From contig NZ_CP058350.1 in the NCBI RefSeq assembly GCF_005860795.2, forward strand, positions 2,758,501 to 2,822,500: DNA of 64,000 bases, in the 5' to 3' direction. The translations under genes were made by a program, and so were the position numbers. The DNA comes from Peteryoungia desertarenae (GTDB lineage Bacteria; Pseudomonadota; Alphaproteobacteria; Rhizobiales; Rhizobiaceae). Positions within the stretch are counted from its first letter, which is position 1. Each line of letters begins with the position of its first letter. Shown in pieces: positions 18,987 to 28,444 of the stretch. The notes below the pieces were generated by a model that was given only the letters and a program-made list of their open reading frames with translations, had not been told where the DNA came from and ran no database searches.

Positions 18987-20540
18987 TCAGGCCTTAGCCG
19001 CTTCCGGGGCGACGTAGCGCGGATAGACCGGCGACGGCGCTGGCAGCTCCGTGCCCGGCGTCAGACGACCGGCGGCACCGAGCTTTGCAAACACGCGGTC
19101 TTCTTCGGCCACGGCCACGAGATCGAGGATCTTCGCCGAGGATGCCGGCATGATCGGCTGGAAGAGGATCGCGATCTGGCGCACGACGTCAGCGGTCACA
19201 TAGAGCACCGTGCCCATGCGTGCCTCGTCGGTCTTCTTCAAGACCCACGGTGCCTGCGCCGCGAAATAGCGGTCGGCCTCGTTGACGATATTGATGATGG
19301 CAGCGACCGCCTTGTGGATTTGCTGCTTGCCCATCTCCTCGCGGCAGATGTCGATCGCCTCGTCGGCGATCTTCAGGATCGCCTCGTCTTCTGCGGTGAG
19401 CGGATCGGGTGTCGGCACCCTGCCCTCGCAGTTCTTGTTGATCATCGACAGCGAGCGCGAAGCGAGATTGCCAATGCCATTGGCGAGATCGGCGTTGATG
19501 CGCGTGCCGATGCCCTCTTCCGAATAGCTGCCATCCTGGCCGAAGGAGACTTCGCGCAGGAAGAAATAGCGTACCTGGTCGAGGCCGAAATGGTTCACCA
19601 GATTGACCGGGTCGACGACATTGCCGAGCGATTTCGACATCTTCTCGCCCTTGTTGAGCAGGAAGCCATGGGCATAGACGCGCTTCGGCAAAGGCAGGCC
19701 CGCCGACATCAGGAAGGCCGGCCAATAGACGGCGTGGAAGCGGATAATGTCCTTGCCGATGATATGCACGTCGGCCGGCCAGTACTTGGCGCGCTGACCG
19801 TGCTCGTCTTCGACGTAACCCGTCGCGGTGATGTAGTTTGTCAGGGCATCGACCCAGACATACATCACATGCTTGTCGTCGCCGGGCACCTTGATGCCCC
19901 AGTCGAAGGTGGTGCGCGAGATCGACAGGTCCTTGAGACCCGACTTGACGAAGGAAATGACCTCGTTGCGGCGCTCGTTCGGACCGATGAAATCCGGCTG
20001 GTCCTCGTAAAGTTTCAGCAGCTTGTCTTCATAGGCCGAGAGTTTGAAGAAGTAACTTTCCTCTTCCACCCATTCGACGGGCGTGCCCTGGGGCCCGTAC
20101 CGCACGCCATCGGCGCGCAGTTCGGTTTCCTCTTCCTGGTAATAGGCCTCGTCGCGCACCGAATACCAGCCGGCATAACCGCCCTTGTAGACGTCGCCAT
20201 TCTTCTCCATCCGCCGCCAGACTTCCTGCACCGTCTCGTGATGGCGCTTTTCGGTCGTGCGGATGAAGTCATCATTCGATGCATTAAGAAGCTTGCCCAT
20301 CTCACGGAATTCATTGGAGTTCCGCTCTGCAAGATCGGCCGGCTCTATACCTTCGGCCCGTGCCGTCTGCTGCATCTTCTGGCCGTGCTCATCGGTTCCG
20401 GTGAGGAAGAACACATCCTTGCCATCCAGCCGCTGGAAGCGTGCCATGGCGTCCGTCGCAATCAGTTCATAGGCATGGCCGATATGGGGCTTGCCATTCG
20501 GATAGGAAATTGCGGTGGTGATGTAAAAGGGTTCGCTCAT
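18987..20540 (-). CDS. metG: Methionyl-tRNA synthetase
   Basis: Charges tRNA-Met. 517 residues, the short form without the C-terminal dimerisation domain of E. coli MetG. HIGH motif in [12 protein letters not shown] (near residue 20) and KMSKS in [11 protein letters not shown] (near residue 300). In the connective region the sequence is [17 protein letters not shown] without CxxC pairs, so this is a zinc-less type. Upstream of tatD in the same direction, and 173 bp downstream of holB. Confidence 0.96.
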   Translation of the reverse strand: MSEPFYITTAISYPNGKPHIGHAYELIATDAMARFQRLDGKDVFFLTGTDEHGQKMQQTARAEGIEPADLAERNSNEFREMGKLLNASNDDFIRTTEKRHHETVQEVWRRMEKNGDVYKGGYAGWYSVRDEAYYQEEETELRADGVRYGPQGTPVEWVEEESYFFKLSAYEDKLLKLYEDQPDFIGPNERRNEVISFVKSGLKDLSISRTTFDWGIKVPGDDKHVMYVWVDALTNYITATGYVEDEHGQRAKYWPADVHIIGKDIIRFHAVYWPAFLMSAGLPLPKRVYAHGFLLNKGEKMSKSLGNVVDPVNLVNHFGLDQVRYFFLREVSFGQDGSYSEEGIGTRINADLANGIGNLASRSLSMINKNCEGRVPTPDPLTAEDEAILKIADEAIDICREEMGKQQIHKAVAAIINIVNEADRYFAAQAPWVLKKTDEARMGTVLYVTADVVRQIAILFQPIMPASSAKILDLVAVAEEDRVFAKLGAAGRLTPGTELPAPSPVYPRYVAPEAAKA

Positions 20541-20713
20541 GGTTATTGTTGTCTTTGCCAGAGTTGCACGGCTTCAATCCGAATGTTGGTCGCAGCGACC
20601 GCCACGACATCCACAGGACGAGATAGGGTTCCGCCGCTTCTAGACCATTCCGTTGCGCGAAGAAACATCAAGTTTGCTGCAGCGCCAATCGTGGAGACGG
20701 TACCGCACCCAGC

Positions 20714-21739
20714 TCAGCGCACAATCTCCGGAAGGATCTCCAGGACCGTCTGCTTGCGATCGAGATTATAGGCATTGGCAATACGAAGCTTTTCGTTGAT
20801 TTCCGATGTGAGCCGCGCATAACGCTCTGCCGACCCCAGATCGCCTTCGATCGCCCGGCTTCGCGCCAGCACCGCAAGATGATCCCCCAGATGCTCCGCA
20901 AAGAAGCCAAAGGCAACATCGCTGTCCTTGGCGGACAAGGCGTCTGCGATCTTGAACATCATCCGGCGCTGGCCCGAACCATGAGCAGCCAGCATCTCGT
21001 CAAAGGCTGCCAGAATGTCGGCGCCACCGTAGTTCACCAGCTTGAGCGCCCGCGATACACTGCCCTTCGCAAACCCCAGCACGCCTTCACCTGCATCGCC
21101 TTGCACCGAGAGCCCAAGCTGCAATAGCGCCTTGACCATGGCGTCATTTCCAAGCTGATGAAGTCTGAGCGGAAGACAGCGTGACCGGATCGTCGGCAAA
21201 AGCTTGCCCGGCGCATGGGAAAGCACGAGGAACATCGCCCGCTTCGGCGGTTCCTCGAGAATCTTCAGGATGGCGTTGGCCGCATTGCGGTTGAGATCAT
21301 CGGCGGGATCGATGATGACAATCCGCCAGTTACCCGTACCCGATGTCTGGCTGAAAAAGTGACCCGCTCGGCGGACTTCATCCACCGTAATCGCCTGCTT
21401 GATCCGTCCGCTCTTTTCGTCAACGGGACGCGAAAGATGCAGCAGGTTGTGGCTAGCCCCGGAGGCGATCTGCCGGGTCACGGGATGATCCGGATCGGGA
21501 TCCGAGATGGTCAGCGGTGCACTCGACGGATCGGGATGACGCAGGACATGATTTGCGAAGCGAAAGGCAAGTGTCGCTTTCCCGACACCTTCCGGCCCCT
21601 CTATCAGCAGGGCATGATGCCCCTTCCCCGACTGATAACTGCGCGCAAGAAACGCTTCCGCCTCGTCATGTCCGAAGAGTTTTCGGTTCAGGGCCGGCGC
21701 AATCGCCCCCTCCAGCAGGCTGGTTTGCAACTCGCTCAT
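20714..21739 (-). CDS. holB: DNA polymerase III delta' subunit
   Basis: Clamp-loader subunit. 341 residues. AAA+ N-terminus with LIEGPEGVGKATLAFRFANHVL (P-loop region, about residues 44-65), IIDPADDLNRNAANAILKILEEPP and SRCLPLRL typical of delta'. The ATG overlaps the tmk stop (ATGA), the usual tmk-holB arrangement. Confidence 0.94.
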   Translation of the reverse strand: MSELQTSLLEGAIAPALNRKLFGHDEAEAFLARSYQSGKGHHALLIEGPEGVGKATLAFRFANHVLRHPDPSSAPLTISDPDPDHPVTRQIASGASHNLLHLSRPVDEKSGRIKQAITVDEVRRAGHFFSQTSGTGNWRIVIIDPADDLNRNAANAILKILEEPPKRAMFLVLSHAPGKLLPTIRSRCLPLRLHQLGNDAMVKALLQLGLSVQGDAGEGVLGFAKGSVSRALKLVNYGGADILAAFDEMLAAHGSGQRRMMFKIADALSAKDSDVAFGFFAEHLGDHLAVLARSRAIEGDLGSAERYARLTSEINEKLRIANAYNLDRKQTVLEILPEIVR

Positions 21740-22458
21740 TGCAGGGCCGCCGAGGCAGACGGCAACCGATCAAGTTCGCGAAGACCGCGTGCGCCGAGCA
21801 CGGTGTCGGTCTTGCTGGAGATCGCCCGTGCGATCTCGTCAATCGACTGGCGCGCATCTACGATATGGCAACGGACCGGCTCTCGCATGGCGATGTCCAG
21901 AAACCCCTGCCGTCTTTGCTCATGCACATCGATTTCCTCCCGCTCGAAGCGGTCCGGGCTCTCGGCCCGAATGGCGGCGAGCCCCGCGCGTCGACGCGCC
22001 CTGGCAAGCCCTTCTACCGCCGGAAGGTCCAGCATGAAGGTCAAGTCCGGCATGAAATTTCTCACTGACACGCGTTCGAGCGCCGCCATGAGATCCGGCT
22101 CCAGATTGCCGGTCACGCCTTGATAGACGCGAGACGAATCGACGAAGCGGTCGCATAGCACGACCTTGCCCTCTGCCAGCGCCGGAGCGATAACGCAATC
22201 AATGTGGTCGGCGCGGGCGGCGGCAAAGAGCAGCGCTTCCATCCGGATCCCGAAGGGCTCCGCAGCACCGGAGAGAAGCACGTGGCGCAAGGCTTCTGCA
22301 CCTGCCGATCCACCCGGCTCACGGGTGGTAATCACGGGTAGCCCAAGCGCGCGCAAGTGTTCGGCCAGGAGACGAATTTGGGTCGACTTCCCGGCCCCCT
22401 CCCCGCCTTCAAAACTCACGAACAATCCACCGTTGGTCTGCAAACCCTCACCCTGCAC
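21736..22458 (-). CDS. tmk: Thymidylate kinase
   Basis: Phosphorylates dTMP to dTDP. 240 residues, slightly longer than usual because of short N- and C-terminal extensions. P-loop FEGGEGAGKST (about residues 16-26), the DR motif CDRFVDSSRVYQG, and TREPGGSAGAE. Followed by holB in an overlapping reading frame; preceded by the dac gene after 100 bp. Confidence 0.95.
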   Translation of the reverse strand: MQGEGLQTNGGLFVSFEGGEGAGKSTQIRLLAEHLRALGLPVITTREPGGSAGAEALRHVLLSGAAEPFGIRMEALLFAAARADHIDCVIAPALAEGKVVLCDRFVDSSRVYQGVTGNLEPDLMAALERVSVRNFMPDLTFMLDLPAVEGLARARRRAGLAAIRAESPDRFEREEIDVHEQRRQGFLDIAMREPVRCHIVDARQSIDEIARAISSKTDTVLGARGLRELDRLPSASAALQ

Positions 22459-22557
22459 GTCTGTCCTTGCCTCTTCTCACTCTTAACGCTCTAGCGCAGA
22501 TAGAGGTTCAGCGGAACCGAAAACCGGACACCGCTCGACATCAAGACAGGTTTCCCG

Positions 22558-23718
22558 TCAAAGCCAGAAAAACAGGGCTTCAATCAATGCATCCGTCGCG
22601 CGTTGTCGGAGCGTCCCCACCTCGACAGCGGCGGCACTCTTCAACGGAACCGAAAGCAGCTGCCGGTCCTCTGCCGTCACTGTGAGCCGTCCGATTGGCT
22701 GATCAATGGCAACAGGCGCCCGCAGCGGCCAATCATAGACCACTCTTGCCTGGAGCCGATCCGGATTTCGGATGGCGACAAGCACCGAGATATCCGCCTT
22801 GGCAATCAACGGCACACGCCCCTGCGCGCCGCCATAAACACTGGCCTCACCGATGACCTCGCCAGCGGCAAAAAGCCTCCGCATCTCGAAGGCGCTGAGC
22901 CCCCATTCGAGAACACGGCTCGCCTCATCAGCGCGCTCCTTGTCACTGCCCAGTCCGCTCATTCCCAGAAACAGCCGTCGTCCGTCGCGTTCGATGGATG
23001 CGATGATGGAAAAGCCATTCTCTTCGGAAAAGCCGGTCGCCAACCCATCGGCCCCCATGCTCAACAGCGGGTTCCGGTTGCGCTGGAAGATCTCATTCCA
23101 TTCGAAATCGGGCTGCTTGAAGACATCGTAAAGCGCGGGATAGGTCGCCTCCATGTGACGCGCCAGAAGCACCATATCAGCAAGCGTGGTTCGGTTGTCC
23201 GGATGGGGCAAGCCGGTGGCATTGCCAAAACGGGTTCCCGTCATGCCGAGTTCCGTCGCACGCTTGTTCATCCGCTCGACAAAGGCTGCTTCGCTTCCAG
23301 CCATTCCCTCCGCCAGAATCAGACACCCGTCATTTGCGGTTTGGATGGCAATGCCGCGAATGAGATCCATCACCGGCACTTCGGATTTAAGGGCAGCAAA
23401 CATGGTTGCAGTGCGCGAGGGTGCACCGCCCGTGCGCCACGCAAATTCAGAAACCGGATAGGTCGTCGTCAGGGCGATTTCGCCTCGGGCTACCGCATCG
23501 AATGCGATTTCGAGTGTCATCAGTTTGGCGATGGAGCCAGGAACAAGCGTGTCGGTCTCGCCCTTCGACAGCAAGACCGTTCCCGTAGACGCTTCAACCA
23601 GCAATACCTGAGCGGCTTTCGTCTCGAAACCGGTTGATCCGTCCTGCTGCGCATGGGCAAGCGAAAGCGTCAGAACACTGGAGAGCAGAAAAAGGATAAC
23701 GGACAGAAATGCGCGCAT
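22558..23718 (-). CDS. D-alanyl-D-alanine carboxypeptidase-like protein with altered catalytic motifs
   Basis: Peptidase S11 (PBP5-like) fold, exported: signal peptide MRAFLSVILFLLSSVLTLSL ending AHAQ. 386 residues from the ATG at 23718. The serine motif is intact (S62-I-A-K65), but the second motif reads T127-A-N129 instead of SxN and the third reads A227-T-G229 (ADGLATGFS) instead of KTG. The loss of the motif-3 lysine argues for weak or changed activity. It sits between rlpA and tmk, among cell-wall and replication genes, as in related genomes. Confidence 0.85.
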   Translation of the reverse strand: MRAFLSVILFLLSSVLTLSLAHAQQDGSTGFETKAAQVLLVEASTGTVLLSKGETDTLVPGSIAKLMTLEIAFDAVARGEIALTTTYPVSEFAWRTGGAPSRTATMFAALKSEVPVMDLIRGIAIQTANDGCLILAEGMAGSEAAFVERMNKRATELGMTGTRFGNATGLPHPDNRTTLADMVLLARHMEATYPALYDVFKQPDFEWNEIFQRNRNPLLSMGADGLATGFSEENGFSIIASIERDGRRLFLGMSGLGSDKERADEASRVLEWGLSAFEMRRLFAAGEVIGEASVYGGAQGRVPLIAKADISVLVAIRNPDRLQARVVYDWPLRAPVAIDQPIGRLTVTAEDRQLLSVPLKSAAAVEVGTLRQRATDALIEALFFWL

Positions 23719-23761
23719 TGCTCTCGTTCTGGCAGCGGGATCTTTGCCTGACCTCAATCGG

Positions 23762-24805
23762 TCAAGGTCTGCTTCCGAGCCTGATCCTGCCTTCAGCCAC
23801 GGCAGCAAGAATCGAGGTCTCGGTCAAGTCTTCATTGCGCACCAATATGGCATCAAACACAAGCGAAGACGAATCCGAAGCCTGACCGTCATAGGCAGAG
23901 ACAAGCGTGGTCAGGGGCTGCTCGTTGTCAGCGAGCCCGAATGGACGCATTCCGGGGAATGGGCCCGTCTCCGGCAGTTCGATCATGATGTCGAAAATCG
24001 CTTCAGATGCCGGCGTGGCCGCAGCGGAGGCTTGAACGCCGCCGCCAGAATCAGACACCGGCCGAACCAGTGCCGTTTGGATGCCGACAAGGGAGTTGTC
24101 CGATGGCTTGGCAGATTCGGGGTCAAGCGAGGCTGTCATCACACCCGAGGCAATGGTCCCTTCAGGGAGCATGAATGGATTCTGCCCCTCGGCATCTTGG
24201 AACGATGCAACAAGGAAAGGCATGTCTTGGCCATCGAGCGGGGCCGGGCCGACATATTGCACGCGGACCTTGGCGGTACCACTATGCTTCATGTCCAGAA
24301 CTTCGGCAGTCCGTTTGGAAAGATCGATGATCCGGTTTCCATGGAAGGGACCACGGTCATTGATTCGGACAATGACCGAGCTTCCGTTCTCGACATTTGT
24401 CACGCGTGCATAGCTCGGCAGAGGCAAGGTCGGATGCGCGGCGGAAAGGTGATATTTATCAAACACTTCACCATTCGCGGTCTTGCGACCATGAAAATCG
24501 CGACCATACCATGAAGCGAGCCCCACCCTGTCATAGCTTGGGTTCACATGTGGAACAAAGCGTTTCCCTTTGATCGTATAGGGGCGGCCAACCATCTCGC
24601 GACCGCCGCCCTTCGGAATATCTGCACTGGCCTGCAGCACGGGAATCAAGGTTTGCGATTCGGCCTGCTGAGCATCTTTGCCGGTCCGAGCCTTGGCGTT
24701 TTCGTTTTCCTTCGTCGTGGCACAGGAAGACATCAACGCACAGACTGCAAATATGCCAAGCCACCTGGCGCCATTACTAAGCTTTCCACCCGGATATGCC
24801 GTCAT
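23762..24805 (-). CDS. rlpA: RlpA-family septal ring lytic transglycosylase-like lipoprotein
   Basis: 347 residues from the ATG at 24805. N-terminal hydrophobic segment ending in a possible lipobox (CALMSSC) suggests an outer-membrane lipoprotein. Double-psi beta-barrel domain: GLASWYGRDFHGRKTANGE, VRINDRGPF and IDLSKRTAEVLDM. The C-terminal ~150 residues are low-similarity and lack an evident SPOR domain. RlpA proteins cleave peptidoglycan strands without stem peptides. It is followed after 43 bp by the dac gene. Confidence 0.88.
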   Translation of the reverse strand: MTAYPGGKLSNGARWLGIFAVCALMSSCATTKENENAKARTGKDAQQAESQTLIPVLQASADIPKGGGREMVGRPYTIKGKRFVPHVNPSYDRVGLASWYGRDFHGRKTANGEVFDKYHLSAAHPTLPLPSYARVTNVENGSSVIVRINDRGPFHGNRIIDLSKRTAEVLDMKHSGTAKVRVQYVGPAPLDGQDMPFLVASFQDAEGQNPFMLPEGTIASGVMTASLDPESAKPSDNSLVGIQTALVRPVSDSGGGVQASAAATPASEAIFDIMIELPETGPFPGMRPFGLADNEQPLTTLVSAYDGQASDSSSLVFDAILVRNEDLTETSILAAVAEGRIRLGSRP

Positions 24806-24897
24806 GCGTCCCACTTGGCTCAAGGAATTATATTGCGAAGCTGTGTTCCCATGACAGATTCGACCCTCGTTACTCATCCATCTATTACAAAATGGCT

Positions 24898-24923
24898 AAA
24901 GTTGGAAATTTCACAACTTTTTT
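24898..24923. terminator. AT-rich hairpin between rlpA and tRNA-Ser
   Basis: AAAGTTG, a 9-nt loop, CAACTTT, then TTT on the plus strand. It could also be a regulatory palindrome for rlpA. Nothing else is seen between 24806 and 25056 apart from the likely rlpA promoter and the tRNA promoter. Confidence 0.4.
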
Positions 24924-25056
24924 CAACTTGCAAGCTTTTTGTGCCAAGCCTCGTGGCATGGTCACCTCCGATCAAGCGAAGTGTTCGAAGAACGTTGGCT
25001 GAAAGCGACCAATCACCCTTGCAAACTGCTGCGGCTTTGCGCATAAGGCGCGAGAT

Positions 25057-25146
25057 GGATGGGTGTCCGAGTGGTTTAAGGAACCGGTCTTGAAAACCGG
25101 CGTGCGGGAGACCGTACCGTGGGTTCGAATCCCACCCCATCCGCCA
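25057..25146 (+). tRNA. tRNA-Ser (anticodon TGA)
   Basis: 90 nt. The acceptor stem GGATGGG pairs with CCCATCC, the discriminator is G and CCA is encoded. The anticodon stem-loop is CGGTCTTGAAAACCG with anticodon TGA. A long variable arm (CGTGCGGGAGACCGTACC) marks it as class II, and the T-loop is GGGTTCGAATCCC. Its last 8 bases plus 8 downstream bases recur at 29565. Confidence 0.97.
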
Positions 25147-25154
25147 CTACTCAG
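25139..25154 (+). repeat. att-like repeat, copy 1 (tRNA-Ser 3' end)
   Basis: ATCCGCCACTACTCAG: the last 8 bases of tRNA-Ser plus 8 downstream bases. Identical to 29565-29580 and similar to 27140-27158. Confidence 0.6.
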
Positions 25155-25263
25155 TTTTTCTCGTCGATACGGCAATTTGCGCAGCAGGGCGAATCGAGAC
25201 TGCCTCGTCCTCTGTGAGAGGGGGTATAGCCGTGCGTTGACGCCCTATTGCCGGTATCGCGTG

Positions 25264-25842
25264 TCAGGTATTTCGTCCGAGCGCATAAAACTCGGAGTTC
25301 GGGCGCATGTTCGTCACGTTGGCGAGACGGTTGGACAAGCCGAAGAACGCGGCGATGGCAGCGATATCCCAGGCATCCTCTTCGTCGAAGCCATGCGCCT
25401 TGAGCGCCTCGAAATCCTCTTCTCCCACCTTGTGGGCTTCTGTCGAGACCTTGATGCCGAAAGCGATCATCGCCTTCTGACGATCGGTGATGTCCGCCTT
25501 GCGGTAGTTGACCGCGACTTGGTCGGCGATGAGCGGGTCCTTGGCCCTGATGCGGAGGATCGCGCCATGCGCCACCACGCAGTACTGACACTGGTTCAGG
25601 TTGCTGGTGGCAACGACGATCATTTCGCGCTCGGCTTTGCTTAGGTTGCCGGGCTTGTCCATCAGCGCGTCGTGATAGGCGAAGAAGGCCCTGAACTCAT
25701 CCGGCCTGTGCGCGAGCACGAGAAAGACGTTCGGTACGAAGCCGGACTTTTCCTGAACCGCGAGGATGCGGGCGCGGATGTCGTCCGGCATGTCGGCGAT
25801 GTCGGGGATCGGAAACCGGCTGATGGCGGGCTGACTCTGCAT
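25264..25842 (-). CDS. AhpD-like peroxidase-related protein
   Basis: 192 residues from the ATG at 25842 (GAGGA upstream). Carboxymuconolactone decarboxylase/AhpD fold with the redox motif NQCQYCVVAHGAIL (CxxC followed by His). The N-terminal part (SRFPIPDIADMPDDIRARI) is typical of the 'peroxidase-related enzyme' branch. Presumably reduces peroxides, with an unknown reductant. It lies 16 bp after a small membrane-protein gene, in the same direction; both are near the remnant HxlR regulator. Confidence 0.85.
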   Translation of the reverse strand: MQSQPAISRFPIPDIADMPDDIRARILAVQEKSGFVPNVFLVLAHRPDEFRAFFAYHDALMDKPGNLSKAEREMIVVATSNLNQCQYCVVAHGAILRIRAKDPLIADQVAVNYRKADITDRQKAMIAFGIKVSTEAHKVGEEDFEALKAHGFDEEDAWDIAAIAAFFGLSNRLANVTNMRPNSEFYALGRNT

Positions 25843-25858
25843 CGTTGTCCTCAAGGGT

Positions 25859-26248
25859 TCAGGTTGCCGGCTTGACAGCCGCAGGCATGAGGTATCCCAG
25901 GACTGCGGCCACCAGGAGGAGCGCGGGGACATCGCCAAGCAGATGACCCCATTCGTTTTGTCCGTCATGGAAAACCTGGACGGCCATGATCAGCGCATGG
26001 ACAACGCTCGACCAGATCGTGAATGAGATCAGGCTCGTGTGGGCTCCTGGGTTGCGGGACGCGAGGATCAGGAAGACCCCGAGCGTCGCATAGATGCCGC
26101 AGATCATGACGAAGTAGTAGGCGCCGTGACCACCGTGCCACATCCAGCCAGATGGCCAAACCAGCGCCAGCGGATACACAAAGCAAAACACGATGCCAAA
26201 GGCGATCATTGCGGTCTTGAGTAGTCGTTCATTTCGGATAGTGGTCAT
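25859..26248 (-). CDS. Four-helix membrane protein (DUF6632-like)
   Basis: 129 residues from the ATG at 26248 (GAGGTTGAGA upstream). Four hydrophobic segments, with LALVWPSGWMWHGGHGAYYFVM and HLLGDVPALLLVAAVLGYL. I recall this layout from the DUF6632 family, whose function is unknown. Upstream of, and probably co-transcribed with, the AhpD-like gene. Confidence 0.65.
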   Translation of the reverse strand: MTTIRNERLLKTAMIAFGIVFCFVYPLALVWPSGWMWHGGHGAYYFVMICGIYATLGVFLILASRNPGAHTSLISFTIWSSVVHALIMAVQVFHDGQNEWGHLLGDVPALLLVAAVLGYLMPAAVKPAT

Positions 26249-26295
26249 TCTCAACCTCAATACTTCGTTCGACACTCGTTGTTTGGGATGCCATT

Positions 26296-26616
26296 CTAGA
26301 CGGAGTAGAATGGCGAGTTCATGCCGCGGCTCGCCTCCGCCACCACGTCGCCGTCGAACAACTTGACGGTAAGGCTCGCGTTCGAGCCCTTGGCAAAATC
26401 GGAAAGCATGCCGGTGGCGTAGGCACGAGCGTTCTTGAGGCTGTCAAAGGCGTAGAACCCGCCTACGGAATGCGTATCGATCCCGCTCAGCCAAGTCTTG
26501 CTGATCAAGCCTGGGACGGAGTGCATCATGGTGTTCGCCTCCTTCCAGACGGCTTCGGTGAACGGCGCGGAGTTCTGGTACTCGGCGTAGAATCAGACAC
26601 GGTTCGGGCTGGGCAT
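26296..26616 (-). pseudogene. YdhR-like monooxygenase fold gene with a premature stop
   Basis: The coherent reading frame runs from an ATG at 26616, hits TGA at 26595-26593, then continues in frame FYAEYQNSAPFTEAVW, MMHSVPGLISKTWL, FYAFDSLKNARAYATG to the stop at 26296. VPGLISKTWL and the size resemble the YdhR/ferredoxin-like monooxygenase fold. A ribosome site (AAGGAGG) precedes the ATG at 26529, so a 77-residue truncated product could still be made. Divergent from a likewise interrupted HxlR gene. Confidence 0.55.
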
Positions 26617-26705
26617 AGTGGTTTACTCGATGTCCGGGCTGCTGTGGCAGTCAAGATAGCTCAAGAATTTCCATTGAAAAAGTACGCACCTTTTAGTAAC
26701 ATTTG

Positions 26706-27083
26706 ATGGCGTTTCTCCCAGCCAATCCCTACGACATGAATTGTCCATCCCGCGAAATGCTCGACCTGATCGGCAGCAAGTGGGCGATTATGATTCGTTG
26801 CTCCCTGCAATAAGGCCCGGTGTGGACCGGCGCCCCGATGCGGCAGGTAGGGGGCATCTCGCAGAAAATGCTGACGCAGACTCTCCGCGCCCTGGAGCGG
26901 GATGGCTTCATTGAGCGGATCAGCCATCCAGAAGTGCCGCCCCGCGTCGAGTACCGGCTGACAAATCTAAGGCGGTCCCTCAGCGATCTTGCGCGGACCA
27001 TGGAACAATGGGTCGTCGAGCATAATTCCACAATTCTTATGCAGCGCCGGCTGTCGTTCGACCGCTCGCTTTCTGACGGTTGA
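26706..27083 (+). pseudogene. HxlR-family regulator interrupted by one in-frame TAA
   Basis: The frame starts MAFLPANPYDMNCPSREML, reads LDLIGSKWAIMIRCSLQ, meets TAA at 26811-26813, and continues without frameshift through GGISQKMLTQTLRALERDGFIERI (winged-helix core) to the stop at 27083. HxlR proteins have exactly this layout, with an N-terminal Cys often used in redox sensing. A single GAA-to-TAA change would explain the stop. Divergent from the YdhR-like remnant. The 264-nt downstream part alone lacks the first helices. Confidence 0.75.
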
Positions 27084-27139
27084 TTTCGGTTACTTGCGCG
27101 GAAACCTGAACAGAACTTTCGCGTCAAGTTTCATTCGGT

Positions 27140-27158
27140 GCGCCACTACTCGGATTTT
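27140..27158 (+). repeat. att-like repeat, copy 2 (imperfect)
   Basis: CGCCACTACTC followed by GGATTTTC, matching the tRNA-Ser 3' repeat over 11 exact bases plus most of the following eight. It overlaps the last codons and stop of the ECF42 sigma gene. Confidence 0.45.
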
Positions 27159-28441
27159 CGCACAACAGCGATGGGATGCGCAGAGATCTGGTCGTTTCGA
27201 CTTGTAAGGTCCTCAGATTGTGCTTTTCGGGCCATGAGAAATCGACGGGAAGCGACATCTTCGGTGAGGCCGATCGCCTTTTCGTAGGCTTGCGTCGCAC
27301 CGCCGATGTCGCCAGCTATAGCCAGCAGGTGCGCTCGCGCAACCCAGTACGGCTGATGCCTGGAGGTGAGCTCTTCAGGGAGCGCGTCGAGATGCGCCAG
27401 TGCGGACACGGCACTACCGACCTCCGCGAGCGAAACCGCATGACCGATATGCGCGCCGATCGTCGGCGATACCAGCAGAAGCCCACGATAGAGATGCTCG
27501 ATGGCGATCCAATTCGTGGTGCCAGTCAGCCGACGAGCGGAATGCACCGCCTGAATGGCGGCCTCAAAACCAAAGCGGCCGCTCGTTCCGAGTTCCCCGG
27601 CGACGCGAAGCGCATGTTCGGCTTCCGCGATCATTGCGAGGTCCCAAAAGCTCGTGTCCTGTTCAGAGAGCGGCACGAACCCGCCGGTCGACGGATCGCG
27701 CCGCGCCGCGCGCCGCGCTTCAGCGAACATGACAAGCGCGAGCAGGGCGTGGGCCTCTGAATTCCCAGGCTCAAGCTCAATGAGCAGCCTGGCCAGCCAG
27801 ATCGCTTCTTTGACGAGATCAAGGCTGCGCGCGGCGTCAATGAAAGCCAGCTCCCAGCCGAGCGAATAGGCCGCATAGATCGCCGCGAGTACCGCGTCAC
27901 TTCTTCTTGGCAGGTCCGAACGGTCTGGAAGTTCGAACCGGATGCCTGCTTCAGCAATCCTGGCTTTGGCGCGGGACAGGCGCTGCCCCATGGTCGCCGG
28001 CGAAACAAGAAATGCAGACGCGATCCGCCGGGCGTCGATCCCCAGCACGGCCTGCAACATCAGCGGTGTATGCAGATGAGGATCAAGGGCCGGATGCGCG
28101 CAGACCAGCATCAGCCGGAGCCGATCGTCCGGAATTTCGAAATCCTCCGTCGCCAGCCGCTCGTCTTCCAGAAGGAGCCATCGCGCTGCGCCATCCGCAG
28201 CCGCCACCGCCCGACGCCATCGGTCAGCATCGATTCGGCGGGCGACCGTGACCAGCCAAGCTTCGGGATTGGCGGGCACGCCGAAGCGCGACCAATCTGT
28301 GATGGCGCGGAGCAGCGCCTCTCCGAGGGCATCTTCCGCGCCAGCGATATCCCTGGAGCGAACGGCCAGCATGGCGACGAGCTTCCCGTAGCTTAGACGG
28401 GCGATCCGTTCCGCCGCCTTGCTGGCCGCTTCATGGCTCAT
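27146..28441 (-). CDS. ECF42-type RNA polymerase sigma factor, copy A
   Basis: 431 residues. The N-terminal ~180 residues hold sigma regions 2 and 4 (RLSYGKLVAMLAVRSRDIAGAEDALGEAL with NPEAWLVTVARR; then RIASAFLVSPATMGQRLSRAK). A long C-terminal helical domain (NSEAHALLALVMFAEARR, TQAYEKAIGLTED) looks TPR-like. This layout plus a DGPF/YCII gene 3 bp upstream is diagnostic of the ECF42 group. There is no anti-sigma gene; control probably involves the C-terminal domain. Third gene of secreted protein-DGPF-sigma. A second copy lies at 32.4 kb. Confidence 0.88.
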   Translation of the reverse strand: MSHEAASKAAERIARLSYGKLVAMLAVRSRDIAGAEDALGEALLRAITDWSRFGVPANPEAWLVTVARRIDADRWRRAVAAADGAARWLLLEDERLATEDFEIPDDRLRLMLVCAHPALDPHLHTPLMLQAVLGIDARRIASAFLVSPATMGQRLSRAKARIAEAGIRFELPDRSDLPRRSDAVLAAIYAAYSLGWELAFIDAARSLDLVKEAIWLARLLIELEPGNSEAHALLALVMFAEARRAARRDPSTGGFVPLSEQDTSFWDLAMIAEAEHALRVAGELGTSGRFGFEAAIQAVHSARRLTGTTNWIAIEHLYRGLLLVSPTIGAHIGHAVSLAEVGSAVSALAHLDALPEELTSRHQPYWVARAHLLAIAGDIGGATQAYEKAIGLTEDVASRRFLMARKAQSEDLTSRNDQISAHPIAVVRKSE

Positions 28442-28444
28442 TCA

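Noticed and set aside
18984..20771. 595-codon plus-strand frame opposite metG
   Set aside because: Fully antisense to metG, which has HIGH and KMSKS motifs.
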